Source: Amycolatopsis balhimycina FH 1894 | Lineage (GTDB): Bacteria > Actinomycetota > Actinomycetes > Mycobacteriales > Pseudonocardiaceae | Reading direction: 5' to 3' | DNA: 64,000 bases | Assembly: GCF_000384295.1 (NCBI RefSeq) | Contig: NZ_KB913037.1 | Coordinates: 9,437,508-9,501,507 of the forward strand | Part shown: piece after piece, positions 1-8,554 of the stretch | Layout of the letters: every line of letters begins with the position of its first letter | Numbering within the stretch: the first letter of the stretch is position 1 | Position numbers and translations under genes: made by a program | The notes under the pieces: generated by a model | The model's input: the letters and a program-made list of their open reading frames with translations, nothing else | Told to the model about the DNA's origin: nothing | Database searches by the model: none

Positions 1-48
1 CGAATCGCGGCGGTGGCCAAGTCTGTCCTTCGTCGGCTGTGCCGGCAT
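1..48 (-). CDS. Possible N-terminus of a divergent gene, perhaps TetR-type regulator (cut by window edge)
   Basis: Sixteen open codons run off the left edge from an ATG at 48; they read MPAQPTKDRLGHRRDS. Basic residues followed by an R-(D/E)-x pattern are common just before the first helix of TetR proteins. The position also fits: the gene would be divergent from a TetX-like monooxygenase, with a tandem palindrome between them, which is the usual arrangement for a TetR repressor and its target. No convincing ribosome binding site is visible, and the piece is too short to prove coding. The TetR assignment is inferred mainly from context. Confidence 0.3.
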   Translation of the reverse strand, partial: MPAQPTKDRLGHRRDS

Positions 49-56
49 GTCACGCT

Positions 57-85
57 ACGACCATGGTCGTCACGACCATGGTCGT
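57..85. promoter_or_regulatory. Tandem palindromic operator
   Basis: The perfect palindrome ACGACCATGGTCGT occurs twice, at 57-70 and 72-85, so the two copies repeat every 15 bp. It lies about 50 bp before the monooxygenase start. Two adjacent palindromes between divergent genes are typical of TetR-family operators. The regulator itself would lie left of the window. Confidence 0.6.
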
Positions 86-133
86 GTACCGTAGGCGGTG
101 AACCCGCCCATCGAGCCAGGGGGCAAATCGACC

Positions 134-1318
134 ATGTCACGACGGACCATCGCCATCGTCGGAGCGGGATTGGCCGGCCTGGTCTGCGCTCGCATCCTGC
201 AGGTGAACGGGATTCCGGTCACCGTGTACGAAAAGGACGACTCTCCGACCGCCCGCCGGCAGGGCGGCTCACTTGACATCCACACCGACGCCGGCCAGGT
301 CGCGCTCAAAGAAGCCAACCTGTACGAGGAGTTCCTGACGAGAACGCACCCGGAGGGCGAGTCGATCCGGGTGCTGGACAAGAACGCGAAGGTGTACATC
401 GATCGGAAGGAACCGAAAGGGGGTAATGGCAGGCCGGAGATCGATCGGAAGGTGCTGCGCCGGCTCTTCGTCGACTCACTCGAAGCCGGCACGATCGCCT
501 GGGGTCGCAAGGTTGTCGCGGCTCGCCCTGCCGGGGGAGGACACGAGCTCGAGTTTTCCGACGGCGGAATCGTGCGCGCGGACCTGGTGGTCGGCGCCGA
601 TGGGGCGTGGTCGAAGGTGCGATCGTTGCTGACCACCGTCACGCCGGAATACGTCGGGATCACCTTGGTTGAATTGCACCTGTCCGATGCGGCTGCAAAA
701 CATCCTGATGCGCTTGCGGTCACGGGTCCGGGAATGCTTTTCGCGCTTTCTGACAACAAGTACATAGGCGGTCACGGCGGCGAGCACATCCAGCTCGGCT
801 GCGCCATCCGCGTACCCGAGGACTGGGCCACCGCCGGCGGCACCGACTGGGACGAACCCGCCGTCGCCCGGGCGGCTCTGCTGCGGGAGTTTCGTGATTG
901 GGCACCCACGCTGACGAATCTGATCCGCGACAGCGACGACACGTTCTGGGTGCGCCCGCTCTACGCGCTGCCGACCGGTCACACGTGGAAGCGCGTGCCC
1001 GGTGTGACGCTCATCGGCGACGCCGCGCACTTGATGTCACCATTCGCCGGTGAGGGTGCCAATATGGCGATGATCGACGGTGCCGACCTCGCTCGCGCGA
1101 TCATCGAGGAACCTGACCTCGGCTCCGCCTTGGCTGCTTACGAAAAGAAGATGTTTCCCCGTGGCGCGAAGGCGGCTGCGTCCTCGCAGAAGGGTCTGGA
1201 CACCATGTTCGTCGATGGGCCGCCGCGAAAGCTCGTGGCGTTCTTTCGTGGCATGATCGTTTTTTCCCGTGTGATCCGGCCGTTCGAGCGCTTCTTCGCC
1301 GGAGGGAAGGCATCGTGA
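134..1318 (+). CDS. TetX-like FAD-dependent monooxygenase
   Basis: A 394-residue flavoprotein of the aromatic hydroxylase/TetX class, using NAD(P)H and oxygen to hydroxylate a small, usually cyclic, substrate. The Rossmann motif GAGLAGL lies near the N-terminus, the middle motif GADGAW follows, and the second FAD motif LIGDAAHLMSPFAGEGANMA is near the C-terminal third. The ATG at 134 is chosen over an in-frame ATG at 98 because a purine-rich stretch (AGGGGG) lies just before it and the protein then starts directly with the FAD fold. The upstream palindromes suggest repression by a TetR protein. The substrate is unknown; family members inactivate tetracyclines or rifamycins, but some act in catabolism. 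Whether it belongs to the peptide cluster downstream is unclear because about 440 bp separate them. Confidence 0.85.
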   Translation: MSRRTIAIVGAGLAGLVCARILQVNGIPVTVYEKDDSPTARRQGGSLDIHTDAGQVALKEANLYEEFLTRTHPEGESIRVLDKNAKVYIDRKEPKGGNGRPEIDRKVLRRLFVDSLEAGTIAWGRKVVAARPAGGGHELEFSDGGIVRADLVVGADGAWSKVRSLLTTVTPEYVGITLVELHLSDAAAKHPDALAVTGPGMLFALSDNKYIGGHGGEHIQLGCAIRVPEDWATAGGTDWDEPAVARAALLREFRDWAPTLTNLIRDSDDTFWVRPLYALPTGHTWKRVPGVTLIGDAAHLMSPFAGEGANMAMIDGADLARAIIEEPDLGSALAAYEKKMFPRGAKAAASSQKGLDTMFVDGPPRKLVAFFRGMIVFSRVIRPFERFFAGGKAS

Positions 1319-1754
1319 GTTTGCGTTGGCTCGAGTAGTGTCGAATACCGGCTGACGGATCATGTCGTCGCACGCTCGTGCTACGTCGAGGCCCCGGAAT
1401 GGTCACCTCGTCGACCTGTTGGCCGATCGTCAGTAACACCGGCGCGACCACCTCCACCGCGTTCATCGAGGCGCTCGGACGCCGCTGTTCCTCTCCGAAC
1501 ACACCGAGCTGCCGGCACTCAAGACGACTCTGCCGGCCGGACCGACCGGGCCGTCGATCGTCCGTGTCCCACGGGAACTCCCTCCGTCGCGTTTCGTGGC
1601 TGAACCGAGGAAACCAGCGCGCCCCGGGCACCGGTGGGCCAGAGCGCGCACTCCGGGAGACGTGCGCCGACGGGCCGGGGCGGCAGCATCGGGACGTGCC
1701 GGCGGGTAGCGCCGTACGTCGGATCCGGCACTGCACAGCGACGAGAGGTCCGCG
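1319..1754. other. Intergenic stretch, possible degraded coding remnant
   Basis: No intact gene is seen. On the plus strand two frames join into protein-like text (…TSTAFIEALG, then TPLFLSEHTELPALKTTLP… near 1,450-1,590), which would need a frameshift. I do not recognise the family. The last 60 bases carry the ribosome binding site of the next gene. Confidence 0.3.
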
Positions 1755-3128
1755 ATGGAGAGAACGAAGTTCCAGCTCGACGAGTCCCAGATTCCGAGCA
1801 CCTGGTACAACATCGCCGCCGACCTGCCCGGCGCGCCGATGGCACCCGCGCTCAACCCCGCGACCGGGAAACCGCTGACTCGCGACGAAATGGGCGCGAC
1901 GATGCCGGAGCCCATCATCGACCAGGAGCTGAGCACCGAACGGGACATCGAGATCCCCGAGGCGGTGCGGCAGCTCTACACGCAGTGGCGGCCCAGCCCG
2001 CTCTACCGCGCGCGGCGGCTCGAGCAGGCCCTCGGCACCCCGGCTCGCATCTACTACAAGTACGAGGGTGTCGCGCCGTCCGGGAGCCACAAGCCGAACA
2101 CCGGGATCCCGCAGGCCTACTACAACAAGCAAGCCGGCAAGACCGGCCTGATCACCGAGACCGGCGCCGGGCAGTGGGGCAGCGCGACCGCCCTGTCGGC
2201 CGCGCTCTTCGGGCTGACCGCCAAGGTGTTCATGGTCAAGGTGAGTTTCCAGCAGAAGCCCTACCGCCGGGCCCTGATGGAGTCATACGGCGCGACCTGC
2301 ATCCCCAGCCCGAGCCCGGAAACCGCGGTGGGCCGGGCGATCCTGGCCAAGAACCCCGACTCTCCCGGCAGCCTCGGCATCGCCACCTCGGAAGCACTCG
2401 AGACCGCGGCCACCGACCCGTCGCTCGGCTACGTGCTCGGCAGCGCCGCGAACCACGTGCTGCTGCACCAGACCGTCATCGGGCAGGAAGCCCTGCTGCA
2501 GATGGAACTCGCCGGGGACTACCCGGACGTCATCGTCGGCTGCTCCGGTGGTGGCAGCAACCTCGCCGGGCTGACGTTCCCGTTCATCGGCGCGCAGTTG
2601 CGCGGTGGGCCGGCCGTACGCGTGCTGGCCGTCGAGCCGGCCGCCTGCCCCACACTGACCCGCGGGACGATCGCTTACGACTACGCCGACACCGGACGGC
2701 TCGGGCCGCTGTTCCGGATGCACACGCTGGGCCACGAGTTCATGCCGCCGCCCGTGCACGCCGGCGGCCTGCGCGCGCACGGCATCGGCCCGCTGGTCAG
2801 CCGTGCGGTCGAGGACAAGCTGATCGAGCCGATCGCGGTCGGGCAGACCGGGTGCTTCGAGGCGGGCGTGCAGTTCGCCCGCACCGAAGGGATCCTGCCC
2901 GCGCCGGAGTCGACACACGCGATCCGCAGTGCCATCGACGAGGCTCTGCGCTGCCGGGCCGAAGGCGTCGGCCGGACCATCCTTTTCGGACTGTCCGGGC
3001 ACGGGCACTTCGACCTCGTCGCCTACGACAAGTACTTCGCCGGCACGCTCGAGGACGACGTCGTCAACGAGGAGCAGCTCGACATCGCCGCCGCGTCGAT
3101 CCCGAAGCCGGCCGGAGCCACGTCGTGA
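1755..3128 (+). CDS. TrpB-like (TrpB2-type) PLP-dependent enzyme
   Basis: A 457-residue fold-type II PLP enzyme related to the tryptophan synthase beta chain, closest in style to TrpB2. Lys113 in SGSHKPN is the expected Schiff-base lysine; ETGAGQWG (Glu135) corresponds to the catalytic glutamate loop, with Trp where classical TrpB has His; SGGGSN at 264-269 binds the phosphate. It has no TrpA partner nearby. The ATG follows a GAGAGG site. The gene overlaps the next one (GTGA), an ATP-grasp ligase, so it probably starts an operon. In this setting it likely makes a non-standard beta-substituted alanine or another amino acid used as a building block, rather than housekeeping tryptophan; that role is inference from neighbours. 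Confidence 0.85.
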   Translation: MERTKFQLDESQIPSTWYNIAADLPGAPMAPALNPATGKPLTRDEMGATMPEPIIDQELSTERDIEIPEAVRQLYTQWRPSPLYRARRLEQALGTPARIYYKYEGVAPSGSHKPNTGIPQAYYNKQAGKTGLITETGAGQWGSATALSAALFGLTAKVFMVKVSFQQKPYRRALMESYGATCIPSPSPETAVGRAILAKNPDSPGSLGIATSEALETAATDPSLGYVLGSAANHVLLHQTVIGQEALLQMELAGDYPDVIVGCSGGGSNLAGLTFPFIGAQLRGGPAVRVLAVEPAACPTLTRGTIAYDYADTGRLGPLFRMHTLGHEFMPPPVHAGGLRAHGIGPLVSRAVEDKLIEPIAVGQTGCFEAGVQFARTEGILPAPESTHAIRSAIDEALRCRAEGVGRTILFGLSGHGHFDLVAYDKYFAGTLEDDVVNEEQLDIAAASIPKPAGATS

Positions 3129-4351
3129 GAGTGGCGGTCGTCGACGCCGACGGCATAGCGGCGCACCTGCCGGCGGCGCTGGCCGCGCACGGCCTGGAAA
3201 CGGTGCGTGTCCGGTCCGAGTCGCCGGACGTGCACCTGACCGGGTCCGCGGCGGCCGACGTCCGGCACCGCGGCGACGTCGCCGTGACCGCGGACGCGTT
3301 GCGGCGCCGCGACGTCGGGTTCGTGCTCGCCGGGACCGAGTCCGGCGTGCTGCTCGCCGACGAGCTGTCGGCGGCGCTGGGCACGCCGGGCAACGGGATG
3401 ACCCGGCCACGGGCACGGCGGGACAAGTTCGAGATGGTGACAGCGGTGCGCGAGGCCGGCCTGGCCACCGCCGCGTCGTTCGCTTCGCCGTCCGCGGACG
3501 AGGTCGTCGCGTGGGCGGTCGCGCTGGGCACCTGGCCTGTCGTGCTGAAGCCGCCGGCCAGCGCGGGCAGCGACAACGTCCGGATCTGCGGATCGGTGGA
3601 CGAGGTGCGCGCCGGGCACGCCGCGATCCTGGCCGCCACCACGCGCTACGGCTCACGCAACGAAACCGTGCTGGCGCAGGAGTACCTGCACGGCGACGAG
3701 TACTTCGTGAACACGGTGAGCCGGGACGGGGCACACCACGTCGTCGAGGTGTGGCGCTACCACAAGCGCGCTCTCGACGGCGGCCATTGGATGTACGACT
3801 ACGAGCAGCCGGTGCCGCTGGACGAGCCGCGCCTGTCGGACCTGGCCGGCTACACGCTGGACGTCCTGAACGCGCTCGAACTCCGCAACGGCGCCGGGCA
3901 CACCGAGGTGATGCTCACCGCGGCCGGCCCGGTGCTCGTCGAGTCCGGGGCGCGGATGGGCGGATCGCACCAGCCGTCGGTGGTGTCGCGGTGCATCGGG
4001 ACCAACCAGGTCGAGTGCCTGGCGCTGGCGGTCGCGCGGCCCGAAGAGGTCACCGAACGGCGGCTGCCGACCTACCGGCCCCGGTCGTTCCTCCGCTACG
4101 TCACGTTGATCAGCCCCGGCGACGGCGTGGTGCCGGACGAAGCCGGGTTCGCCGTGGTGCGGGCGCTGCCGTCGTTCGTGGATCTGGTGCTGACCACGCC
4201 GGCCGGGCGACCGGTCGGGCGGACGGTCGACCTCGCCACGTCGGTGGGCTACGTCTACTTGGATTCGGCCGACCCGGAGCAGGTGGAGTCGGACTACAAG
4301 CAGCTGCGCGAGTACGAACTGAACGGGCTCTACACAGATGAGGCGGTGTGA
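3125..4351 (+). CDS. ATP-grasp amino acid/peptide ligase
   Basis: A 408-residue ATP-grasp protein. The GTG at 3125 overlaps the stop of the TrpB-like gene, indicating translational coupling. Visible ATP-grasp features are the central lysine strand WPVVLKPPASAGSDNV, the adenine-binding stretch LAQEYLHGDEYFVN, and the metal-binding region HTEVMLTAAGPVLVESGARMGG. Family members activate a carboxylate as acyl phosphate and couple it to an amine; the closest architectural relatives by eye are BacD-type L-amino acid ligases, which make dipeptides. Its partner is probably the product of the preceding enzyme. A second ATP-grasp enzyme is encoded at the end of the convergent operon, so two ligation steps are plausible. 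Substrates cannot be read from sequence. Confidence 0.85.
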   Translation: MRVAVVDADGIAAHLPAALAAHGLETVRVRSESPDVHLTGSAAADVRHRGDVAVTADALRRRDVGFVLAGTESGVLLADELSAALGTPGNGMTRPRARRDKFEMVTAVREAGLATAASFASPSADEVVAWAVALGTWPVVLKPPASAGSDNVRICGSVDEVRAGHAAILAATTRYGSRNETVLAQEYLHGDEYFVNTVSRDGAHHVVEVWRYHKRALDGGHWMYDYEQPVPLDEPRLSDLAGYTLDVLNALELRNGAGHTEVMLTAAGPVLVESGARMGGSHQPSVVSRCIGTNQVECLALAVARPEEVTERRLPTYRPRSFLRYVTLISPGDGVVPDEAGFAVVRALPSFVDLVLTTPAGRPVGRTVDLATSVGYVYLDSADPEQVESDYKQLREYELNGLYTDEAV

Positions 4352-4355
4352 CCAG

Positions 4356-4865
4356 GTGACCAAGGCGATCACGGAACTCAGCGAGCTGGCGGACATCCCG
4401 GCGGAGTGGGTGCACGTCGAGAAGCGCATCCACCCGGGCGATGACCTTCGGCTGCCGGGTGCGTACCTGAAGTGGTACGACATCCGCGAGGTCGGCGAGC
4501 CGGCCGCGCCGGCGATCAGCGAGCAGGCCCGGCAGTACCTGCGCGACCAGGCGGAGGCGGGCGAGCTGGAGTTCCGGAACGAGCTCGGCTACGCGATGCT
4601 CCACCACGACGGCGGCTATTACCTGATCGTCGGCCTGTGGCGCAAGGACGAACTCTGGACGGGCATCTTCTTCTTGGACGGCGACGAGTTCAAGCGCTAC
4701 CCGGCCAAGCCGGGCGCGTTCCGCGCGACGCAGAACGTGGTCGAGCTGGACGCGACGGCCCACGAGCGCCGTGCCTGGGCCCGCTTCCTGCGCACGGACC
4801 GCGACGACGCCGCCAAGCGCGCGTATATCGAGGACTACTGCACCGGAGTCGTCGGGGTGCCGTGA
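4356..4865 (+). CDS. Unknown protein, third gene of the TrpB/ATP-grasp operon
   Basis: A soluble protein of about 169 residues with no recognised domain. It is rich in charged and aromatic residues (LPGAYLKWYDI, HHDGGYYLIVGLWRKDELWTGIFFLDGDEF), suggesting a compact alpha/beta fold. The GTG at 4356, four bases after the preceding stop, is preferred because GAGGCGG lies at a good distance; an in-frame ATG at 4338 would overlap the ligase gene but has no ribosome binding site. Immediate coupling to the two biosynthetic genes suggests a role in the same pathway (tailoring, cyclisation or immunity), but nothing in the sequence decides this. Confidence 0.75.
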   Translation: MTKAITELSELADIPAEWVHVEKRIHPGDDLRLPGAYLKWYDIREVGEPAAPAISEQARQYLRDQAEAGELEFRNELGYAMLHHDGGYYLIVGLWRKDELWTGIFFLDGDEFKRYPAKPGAFRATQNVVELDATAHERRAWARFLRTDRDDAAKRAYIEDYCTGVVGVP

Positions 4866-4908
4866 CCCGCGCCCGGGAGCCTGCCACCCCGAAGCCGGAA
4901 TTGTGACT

Positions 4909-4968
4909 ACGGACGGCAGTACCGGGTCAAGGCGGGAAAGCGTGCCTTGACCCGGTACTGCCGTCCGT
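4909..4968. terminator. Strong bidirectional hairpin, 25-bp perfect stem
   Basis: Arms at 4909-4933 and 4944-4968 are perfectly complementary around a 10-base loop. There is no U-tract, as is common in high-GC actinobacteria. It ends the plus-strand operon and can serve the convergent one. Confidence 0.7.
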
Positions 4969-5118
4969 GTTTCGGCTTCGTATCGGGGTTGCGGGGAAGG
5001 TCTGGGTGATCCGGGGGAAGGTTGTCCCTCGGCGTGCCGTTCACGCCGGGCGCACGAAAGCGCTGCCCGCCAAGCGAAGGCGGCAGCCCAGCCGGCAGAC
5101 CGTCGTCCGTGCGAAGGC

Positions 5119-5148
5119 CCCCCGGTGCCGCCGAAGCGACACCGGGGG
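5119..5148. terminator. Hairpin after the second ATP-grasp gene
   Basis: CCCCCGGTG at 5119-5127 pairs with CACCGGGGG at 5140-5148 around a 12-base loop. It lies 12 bases after the minus-strand stop at 5161 and probably terminates that operon. Confidence 0.6.
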
Positions 5149-5160
5149 CCGGCCATGACC

Positions 5161-6408
5161 TCAGGACTCGACGGGCCGCGTCCGGACCTTGATGTCGCCT
5201 ACCCGGGCCCGGCTGAACTCGATCGCCGCTGTGGTGCCGGCTGCCCGGACCGCCACGTGGCCCAGGCCGTCCCAGGAGCCGTCCAGTGACCTCACCACGT
5301 CGCCCGGGGCCGCTCCCCCCAGGTCCACCGCCAGCGTTGCCGGGTCCGCCGCCACGGCCTCCACGCCGGCGATCTCCAGGATCTCGCCCGGCTCCGCCAC
5401 CGCCAGCCAGCTCGCCGCCGCTCCCCGGGCCGGCAGGGCCGCCACCACCGGGGCCACCGAACCATGGGGCCATTTCATCGTCAGCTCGTGCATGTCGATG
5501 CCGTGTACCTCGTGGACCATCTCGTTGATCAGCGCGCCGCCGATGCGGTTCTGGGACTCGATCACGACCGGGCCGCGGGGGCTCAGCTTGAACTCCGTGT
5601 GGCTCGGGCCGTCCGTGTACTCCAACGCGTCCAGGAACGCCGGGATCATCCGCTCCACCGCGGCCACGTCCGCGGCGGACAGGCGGGCCGGGATCGCGTG
5701 GCCCGCGTGGACGACCGTTCCCTCGAGCGTGACCGCTTCGGTGATCGCCAGCACCGTGTGGCGGCCGGCGAACGAGAACGCCTCCGCGCTGTACAGCGTT
5801 CCGTCGACGTACTCCTCCAGCACGTACTCGTCCAGGTCGTACTGGCCGAGGAACGGATGCTCCGGCACGTCGCGCTCACACGAGACCGCCTCGAAGACCG
5901 GATCGACGTCGTCCGGGCCGTCGACGCGGTGGACGCCGAAACTCGCGGTGCCCGCGCCCGGCTTCACGATGAACGGGTAGCCGTGACGTGCGCCGAACTC
6001 CGTCAGGCTGTCGCGGCCGGCGAGGACCGCCGCGCCGATCACCGGGACGTCCGGGGACGCCACCTCCGCGATCCGGCGGCGCATCACGTTCTTGTCGGTG
6101 AACCGGTGGCTCACCTCGTACGACGGGCCGCCGAGGCCGAGCAGGTCCCGGACCCGCCCGGCCGGGTCGAGGCCCGGCTCGGTCAGCGAAACGACCGTCG
6201 TGAACCCCCACGCCCGGTGCGCTGCCCGCACGAGCGGGCGGAACGTCGCCCAGTCCGTGTAGTCGGCCAGGATCGCGCCCACCACCTGCGGGCCGTATTC
6301 CGGCTTGAACTCGCCCGGGTTCTGGCAGTAGACGACTTCGAGGCCGGCCGCCTTCGCCGCCTGGAAGTGCTTGGGGTTCCCGCCGATCAGCAGGATGCGT
6401 GGTGCCAT
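5161..6408 (-). CDS. ATP-grasp ligase (second)
   Basis: A 415-residue ATP-grasp carboxylate-amine ligase. ATP-binding features are the lysine strand YPFIVKPGAGTASFGVH, the loop YVLEEYVDGTLYSAEAFSF, and the metal-binding block SHTEFKLSPRGPVVIESQNRIGG. The N-terminus MAPRILLIGGN is a typical pre-ATP-grasp nucleotide-like domain. I chose ATG 6408 because AGGAG lies ten bases upstream; an in-frame GTG at 6420 would sit directly on that site. It is the last gene of the minus-strand operon, 22 bases after the exporter gene. With the ATP-grasp gene at 3125 it suggests at least two ATP-dependent amide bonds, consistent with a small modified peptide. It resembles dipeptide ligases more than D-Ala ligases or carboxylases. 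Confidence 0.82.
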   Translation of the reverse strand: MAPRILLIGGNPKHFQAAKAAGLEVVYCQNPGEFKPEYGPQVVGAILADYTDWATFRPLVRAAHRAWGFTTVVSLTEPGLDPAGRVRDLLGLGGPSYEVSHRFTDKNVMRRRIAEVASPDVPVIGAAVLAGRDSLTEFGARHGYPFIVKPGAGTASFGVHRVDGPDDVDPVFEAVSCERDVPEHPFLGQYDLDEYVLEEYVDGTLYSAEAFSFAGRHTVLAITEAVTLEGTVVHAGHAIPARLSAADVAAVERMIPAFLDALEYTDGPSHTEFKLSPRGPVVIESQNRIGGALINEMVHEVHGIDMHELTMKWPHGSVAPVVAALPARGAAASWLAVAEPGEILEIAGVEAVAADPATLAVDLGGAAPGDVVRSLDGSWDGLGHVAVRAAGTTAAIEFSRARVGDIKVRTRPVES

Positions 6409-6430
6409 TTCGCCGGTCACTCCTGAACGC

Positions 6431-7732
6431 TCAGACGGGCTCGGGTTCGGGTTCGGGCCGCACCGGTTCGGGTTCCGCGGGCTCCGGCTTCGTGGCGCGG
6501 ACCGACGGCAGGCAAAGGCACAGCACGCCGCCGGCGACGCAGGCCAGGCCCGACAGCGCGACCACCTGCGACGCGCCGAAGTGCTCCAGCAGCAGGCCGC
6601 CGAGCGCCGCGCCGGTCGGCGAGGACGCGACGATCACCGAGCGCCGGGCGCCGAACACCGCGCCGTACTGCTCGGCCGTCACCGCGTTCTGGATGACGCT
6701 GATCTCCGTGGACGCGTACGGCGCCCAGACGAACCCGCCGACGAACATGATCACCAGCGCGAGTGGGAGCGTGTGCACGAACACCAGCGGCAGCAGGATG
6801 AGCCCCCACACCGCGGCGCCGACCGCGTTGACCACCGCCGGGCGGAAGCGGGCCAGCCGCGGCACCATCACCAGGCCGAGCAGTGCGCCGACGCCCATCG
6901 CCGACCACATCGCGCCGTAGCCCGCGCCACCGGCGCCGAGGTTCTGCTGGGAGAACACCGGGATCGCGGTCAGCAGCGGGCCGTAGGACAGGAAGTAGAT
7001 GACCGTCAGGATCATCATCGCGCGGACCACCGGCACGGTGATCAGCGGACCGAATCCGGCGACGAAGCTGTTCTTGGCCTTCTTCGGCGGTCCCGAGGGC
7101 ACCGGCGGGGCCACGGCCGGGTTCACCCGCACGCCGAGCACCAGCGCCGTCGCGACCAGGCACATGATCGCCGGGATGAACAGCGACCAGATCCCGATGA
7201 AGCCGGCGAGCGAACCGCCGAGGATCGGGCCGACGAGGTAGGGGAACTGGTCGCCGATGGTCAGGACGCCGTTCGCCACCTGCAGCTCGCGGCGCGGGAT
7301 GAGCAGCGGCGTGATGACGCGGGTGCCGACCTTGGCCAGCGGGTTCGTGACGCCCATGACCAGGCACAGCCCCAGCACCACCGGGATGCTGAACGTGCCG
7401 ACGACCGACAGCAGCGCGATCCCGCCGATCGCGATCCCGCGGACGGCGAAGCCGATCGCGGTCAGCCGCACCGGCGACCAGCGGTCGAACCACGCGCCGA
7501 GCAGCGGGCCCGACACGATCTCGGGGGCCCGGCGGAACAGCACCGCCAAGCCGGCGAGTGCGGGCGACCCGGTCTCCACCAGCACGATCCAGATCAGGGC
7601 GACGGAGGCGAACTCGTCGGCCGTTTCCGACAGCAGGCTGCTCATGGTGAGCTTGCCCAGGCCCGGGAACCGGCCCAGCACCGACCGCTGCCACCGCTCC
7701 CGGACGAATCCGGGCGCCAGGTCCACCATCAC
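6431..7732 (-). CDS. MFS efflux transporter
   Basis: A 433-residue membrane protein with about twelve hydrophobic segments and the basic loop GAWFDRWSPVRLTAIGF between segments 2 and 3 typical of the drug:proton antiporter group of the major facilitator superfamily. The C-terminus is an unusual proline-glutamate tail (PEPAEPEPVRPEPEPEPV) that probably lies in the cytosol. Its place between the transglutaminase-like gene and an ATP-grasp gene of the same operon suggests that it exports the cluster product and gives self-resistance. This role is inferred from position; the substrate is not readable from sequence. Alternative ATGs lie at the first two codons, with little effect on the protein. 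Confidence 0.82.
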   Translation of the reverse strand: MMVDLAPGFVRERWQRSVLGRFPGLGKLTMSSLLSETADEFASVALIWIVLVETGSPALAGLAVLFRRAPEIVSGPLLGAWFDRWSPVRLTAIGFAVRGIAIGGIALLSVVGTFSIPVVLGLCLVMGVTNPLAKVGTRVITPLLIPRRELQVANGVLTIGDQFPYLVGPILGGSLAGFIGIWSLFIPAIMCLVATALVLGVRVNPAVAPPVPSGPPKKAKNSFVAGFGPLITVPVVRAMMILTVIYFLSYGPLLTAIPVFSQQNLGAGGAGYGAMWSAMGVGALLGLVMVPRLARFRPAVVNAVGAAVWGLILLPLVFVHTLPLALVIMFVGGFVWAPYASTEISVIQNAVTAEQYGAVFGARRSVIVASSPTGAALGGLLLEHFGASQVVALSGLACVAGGVLCLCLPSVRATKPEPAEPEPVRPEPEPEPV

Positions 7733-7817
7733 TGCCCCTTTCCGATCCGCCGCCGCGGCCGCGGTCCACCATCCTCCCGGGCGGCCGCGGACCGCATCTC
7801 CCGCAGTGCCCGGCCGG

Positions 7818-8525
7818 TTACGCGGCCTTGCCGAGCGCGTCGCCGGTCTCGTCGGCCGCCTCCGCGATCAGCGAACCCTGGGCCGTTTCGTAACGGCCGG
7901 CGAACAACGCCGGGTGTGCCGACCGGATGCCCCCGACGACGAGCTCGTACGGGAAGTCGTCGAAGTCGCCGTAGTCGTGGAGGAACTCCATGTACCGGCG
8001 GCCCTTGCTGTCGTACGGGTGCGACATGCTGTCGGCGGTGCCGTCGAACTCGAGCGGCGTGATGCCGTAGAGCCGGCACAGCAGCTTGTTGAACACCGGC
8101 GTCGCGCGGACCCACCTGCCGTCCAGGTACACCGAGTTCAGCGCGTGGAAGCGGAACACGTCGCCGCCGACCAGCTCGCGCAGCCGCGGCGACGCGAGGT
8201 GGTTGCGGACGTCGGTGAGCGCGATCCGGCTCGGCACGCCCGCCGCGCGGCACACCGCGGCGTACACGATGGACTTGTGCACGCAGAACCCGCGGCCGCG
8301 CTCGATGATCGAACTGGCTTTGAGGCCGGTGCGGCTCAGCGCCGCGCCGTAGACCTCGTAGTGCAGCTTGTCGCGGACCGCGTAGTACAGCGCGACCGCC
8401 TTCTCGGTCGGCGTGGTTTCCGTGCCGTCGAGCACCTGCCCGGCGAACTCCCGCACGACCGGGTGGTCGTGATCGAGGAACGGGGTGACCCCGAGCAGGT
8501 CCTGGGGAGGCGTGTCGGCCACCAT
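7818..8525 (-). CDS. Transglutaminase-like cysteine enzyme
   Basis: A 235-residue protein of the transglutaminase-like superfamily. The nucleophile motif GRGFCVHKS places Cys81 at the start of a helix, and His127 in FHALNSVYLDGRW fits the catalytic histidine. The usual Asp after the Trp is replaced: the strand reads VRATPVFN, with Thr142 at the expected place, so the third catalytic residue must be elsewhere or absent. The ATG follows AAGGA. In andrimid biosynthesis a transglutaminase homologue (AdmF) forms an amide from carrier-protein-bound acyl groups. A similar job is attractive here, moving the oxidised aminoacyl group from the carrier protein onto an amine, because the adenylation, carrier and dehydrogenase genes lie just upstream. 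That role is inference. Confidence 0.75.
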   Translation of the reverse strand: MVADTPPQDLLGVTPFLDHDHPVVREFAGQVLDGTETTPTEKAVALYYAVRDKLHYEVYGAALSRTGLKASSIIERGRGFCVHKSIVYAAVCRAAGVPSRIALTDVRNHLASPRLRELVGGDVFRFHALNSVYLDGRWVRATPVFNKLLCRLYGITPLEFDGTADSMSHPYDSKGRRYMEFLHDYGDFDDFPYELVVGGIRSAHPALFAGRYETAQGSLIAEAADETGDALGKAA

Positions 8526-8554
8526 TTCGTCCTTCTTCCGGTTTCCGGCGCCTG

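Noticed and set aside
1634..3124. Very long upstream extension of the ATP-grasp frame
   Set aside because: It is arginine-rich shadow text of the TrpB-like gene in another frame; GTG 3125 starts the real domain.
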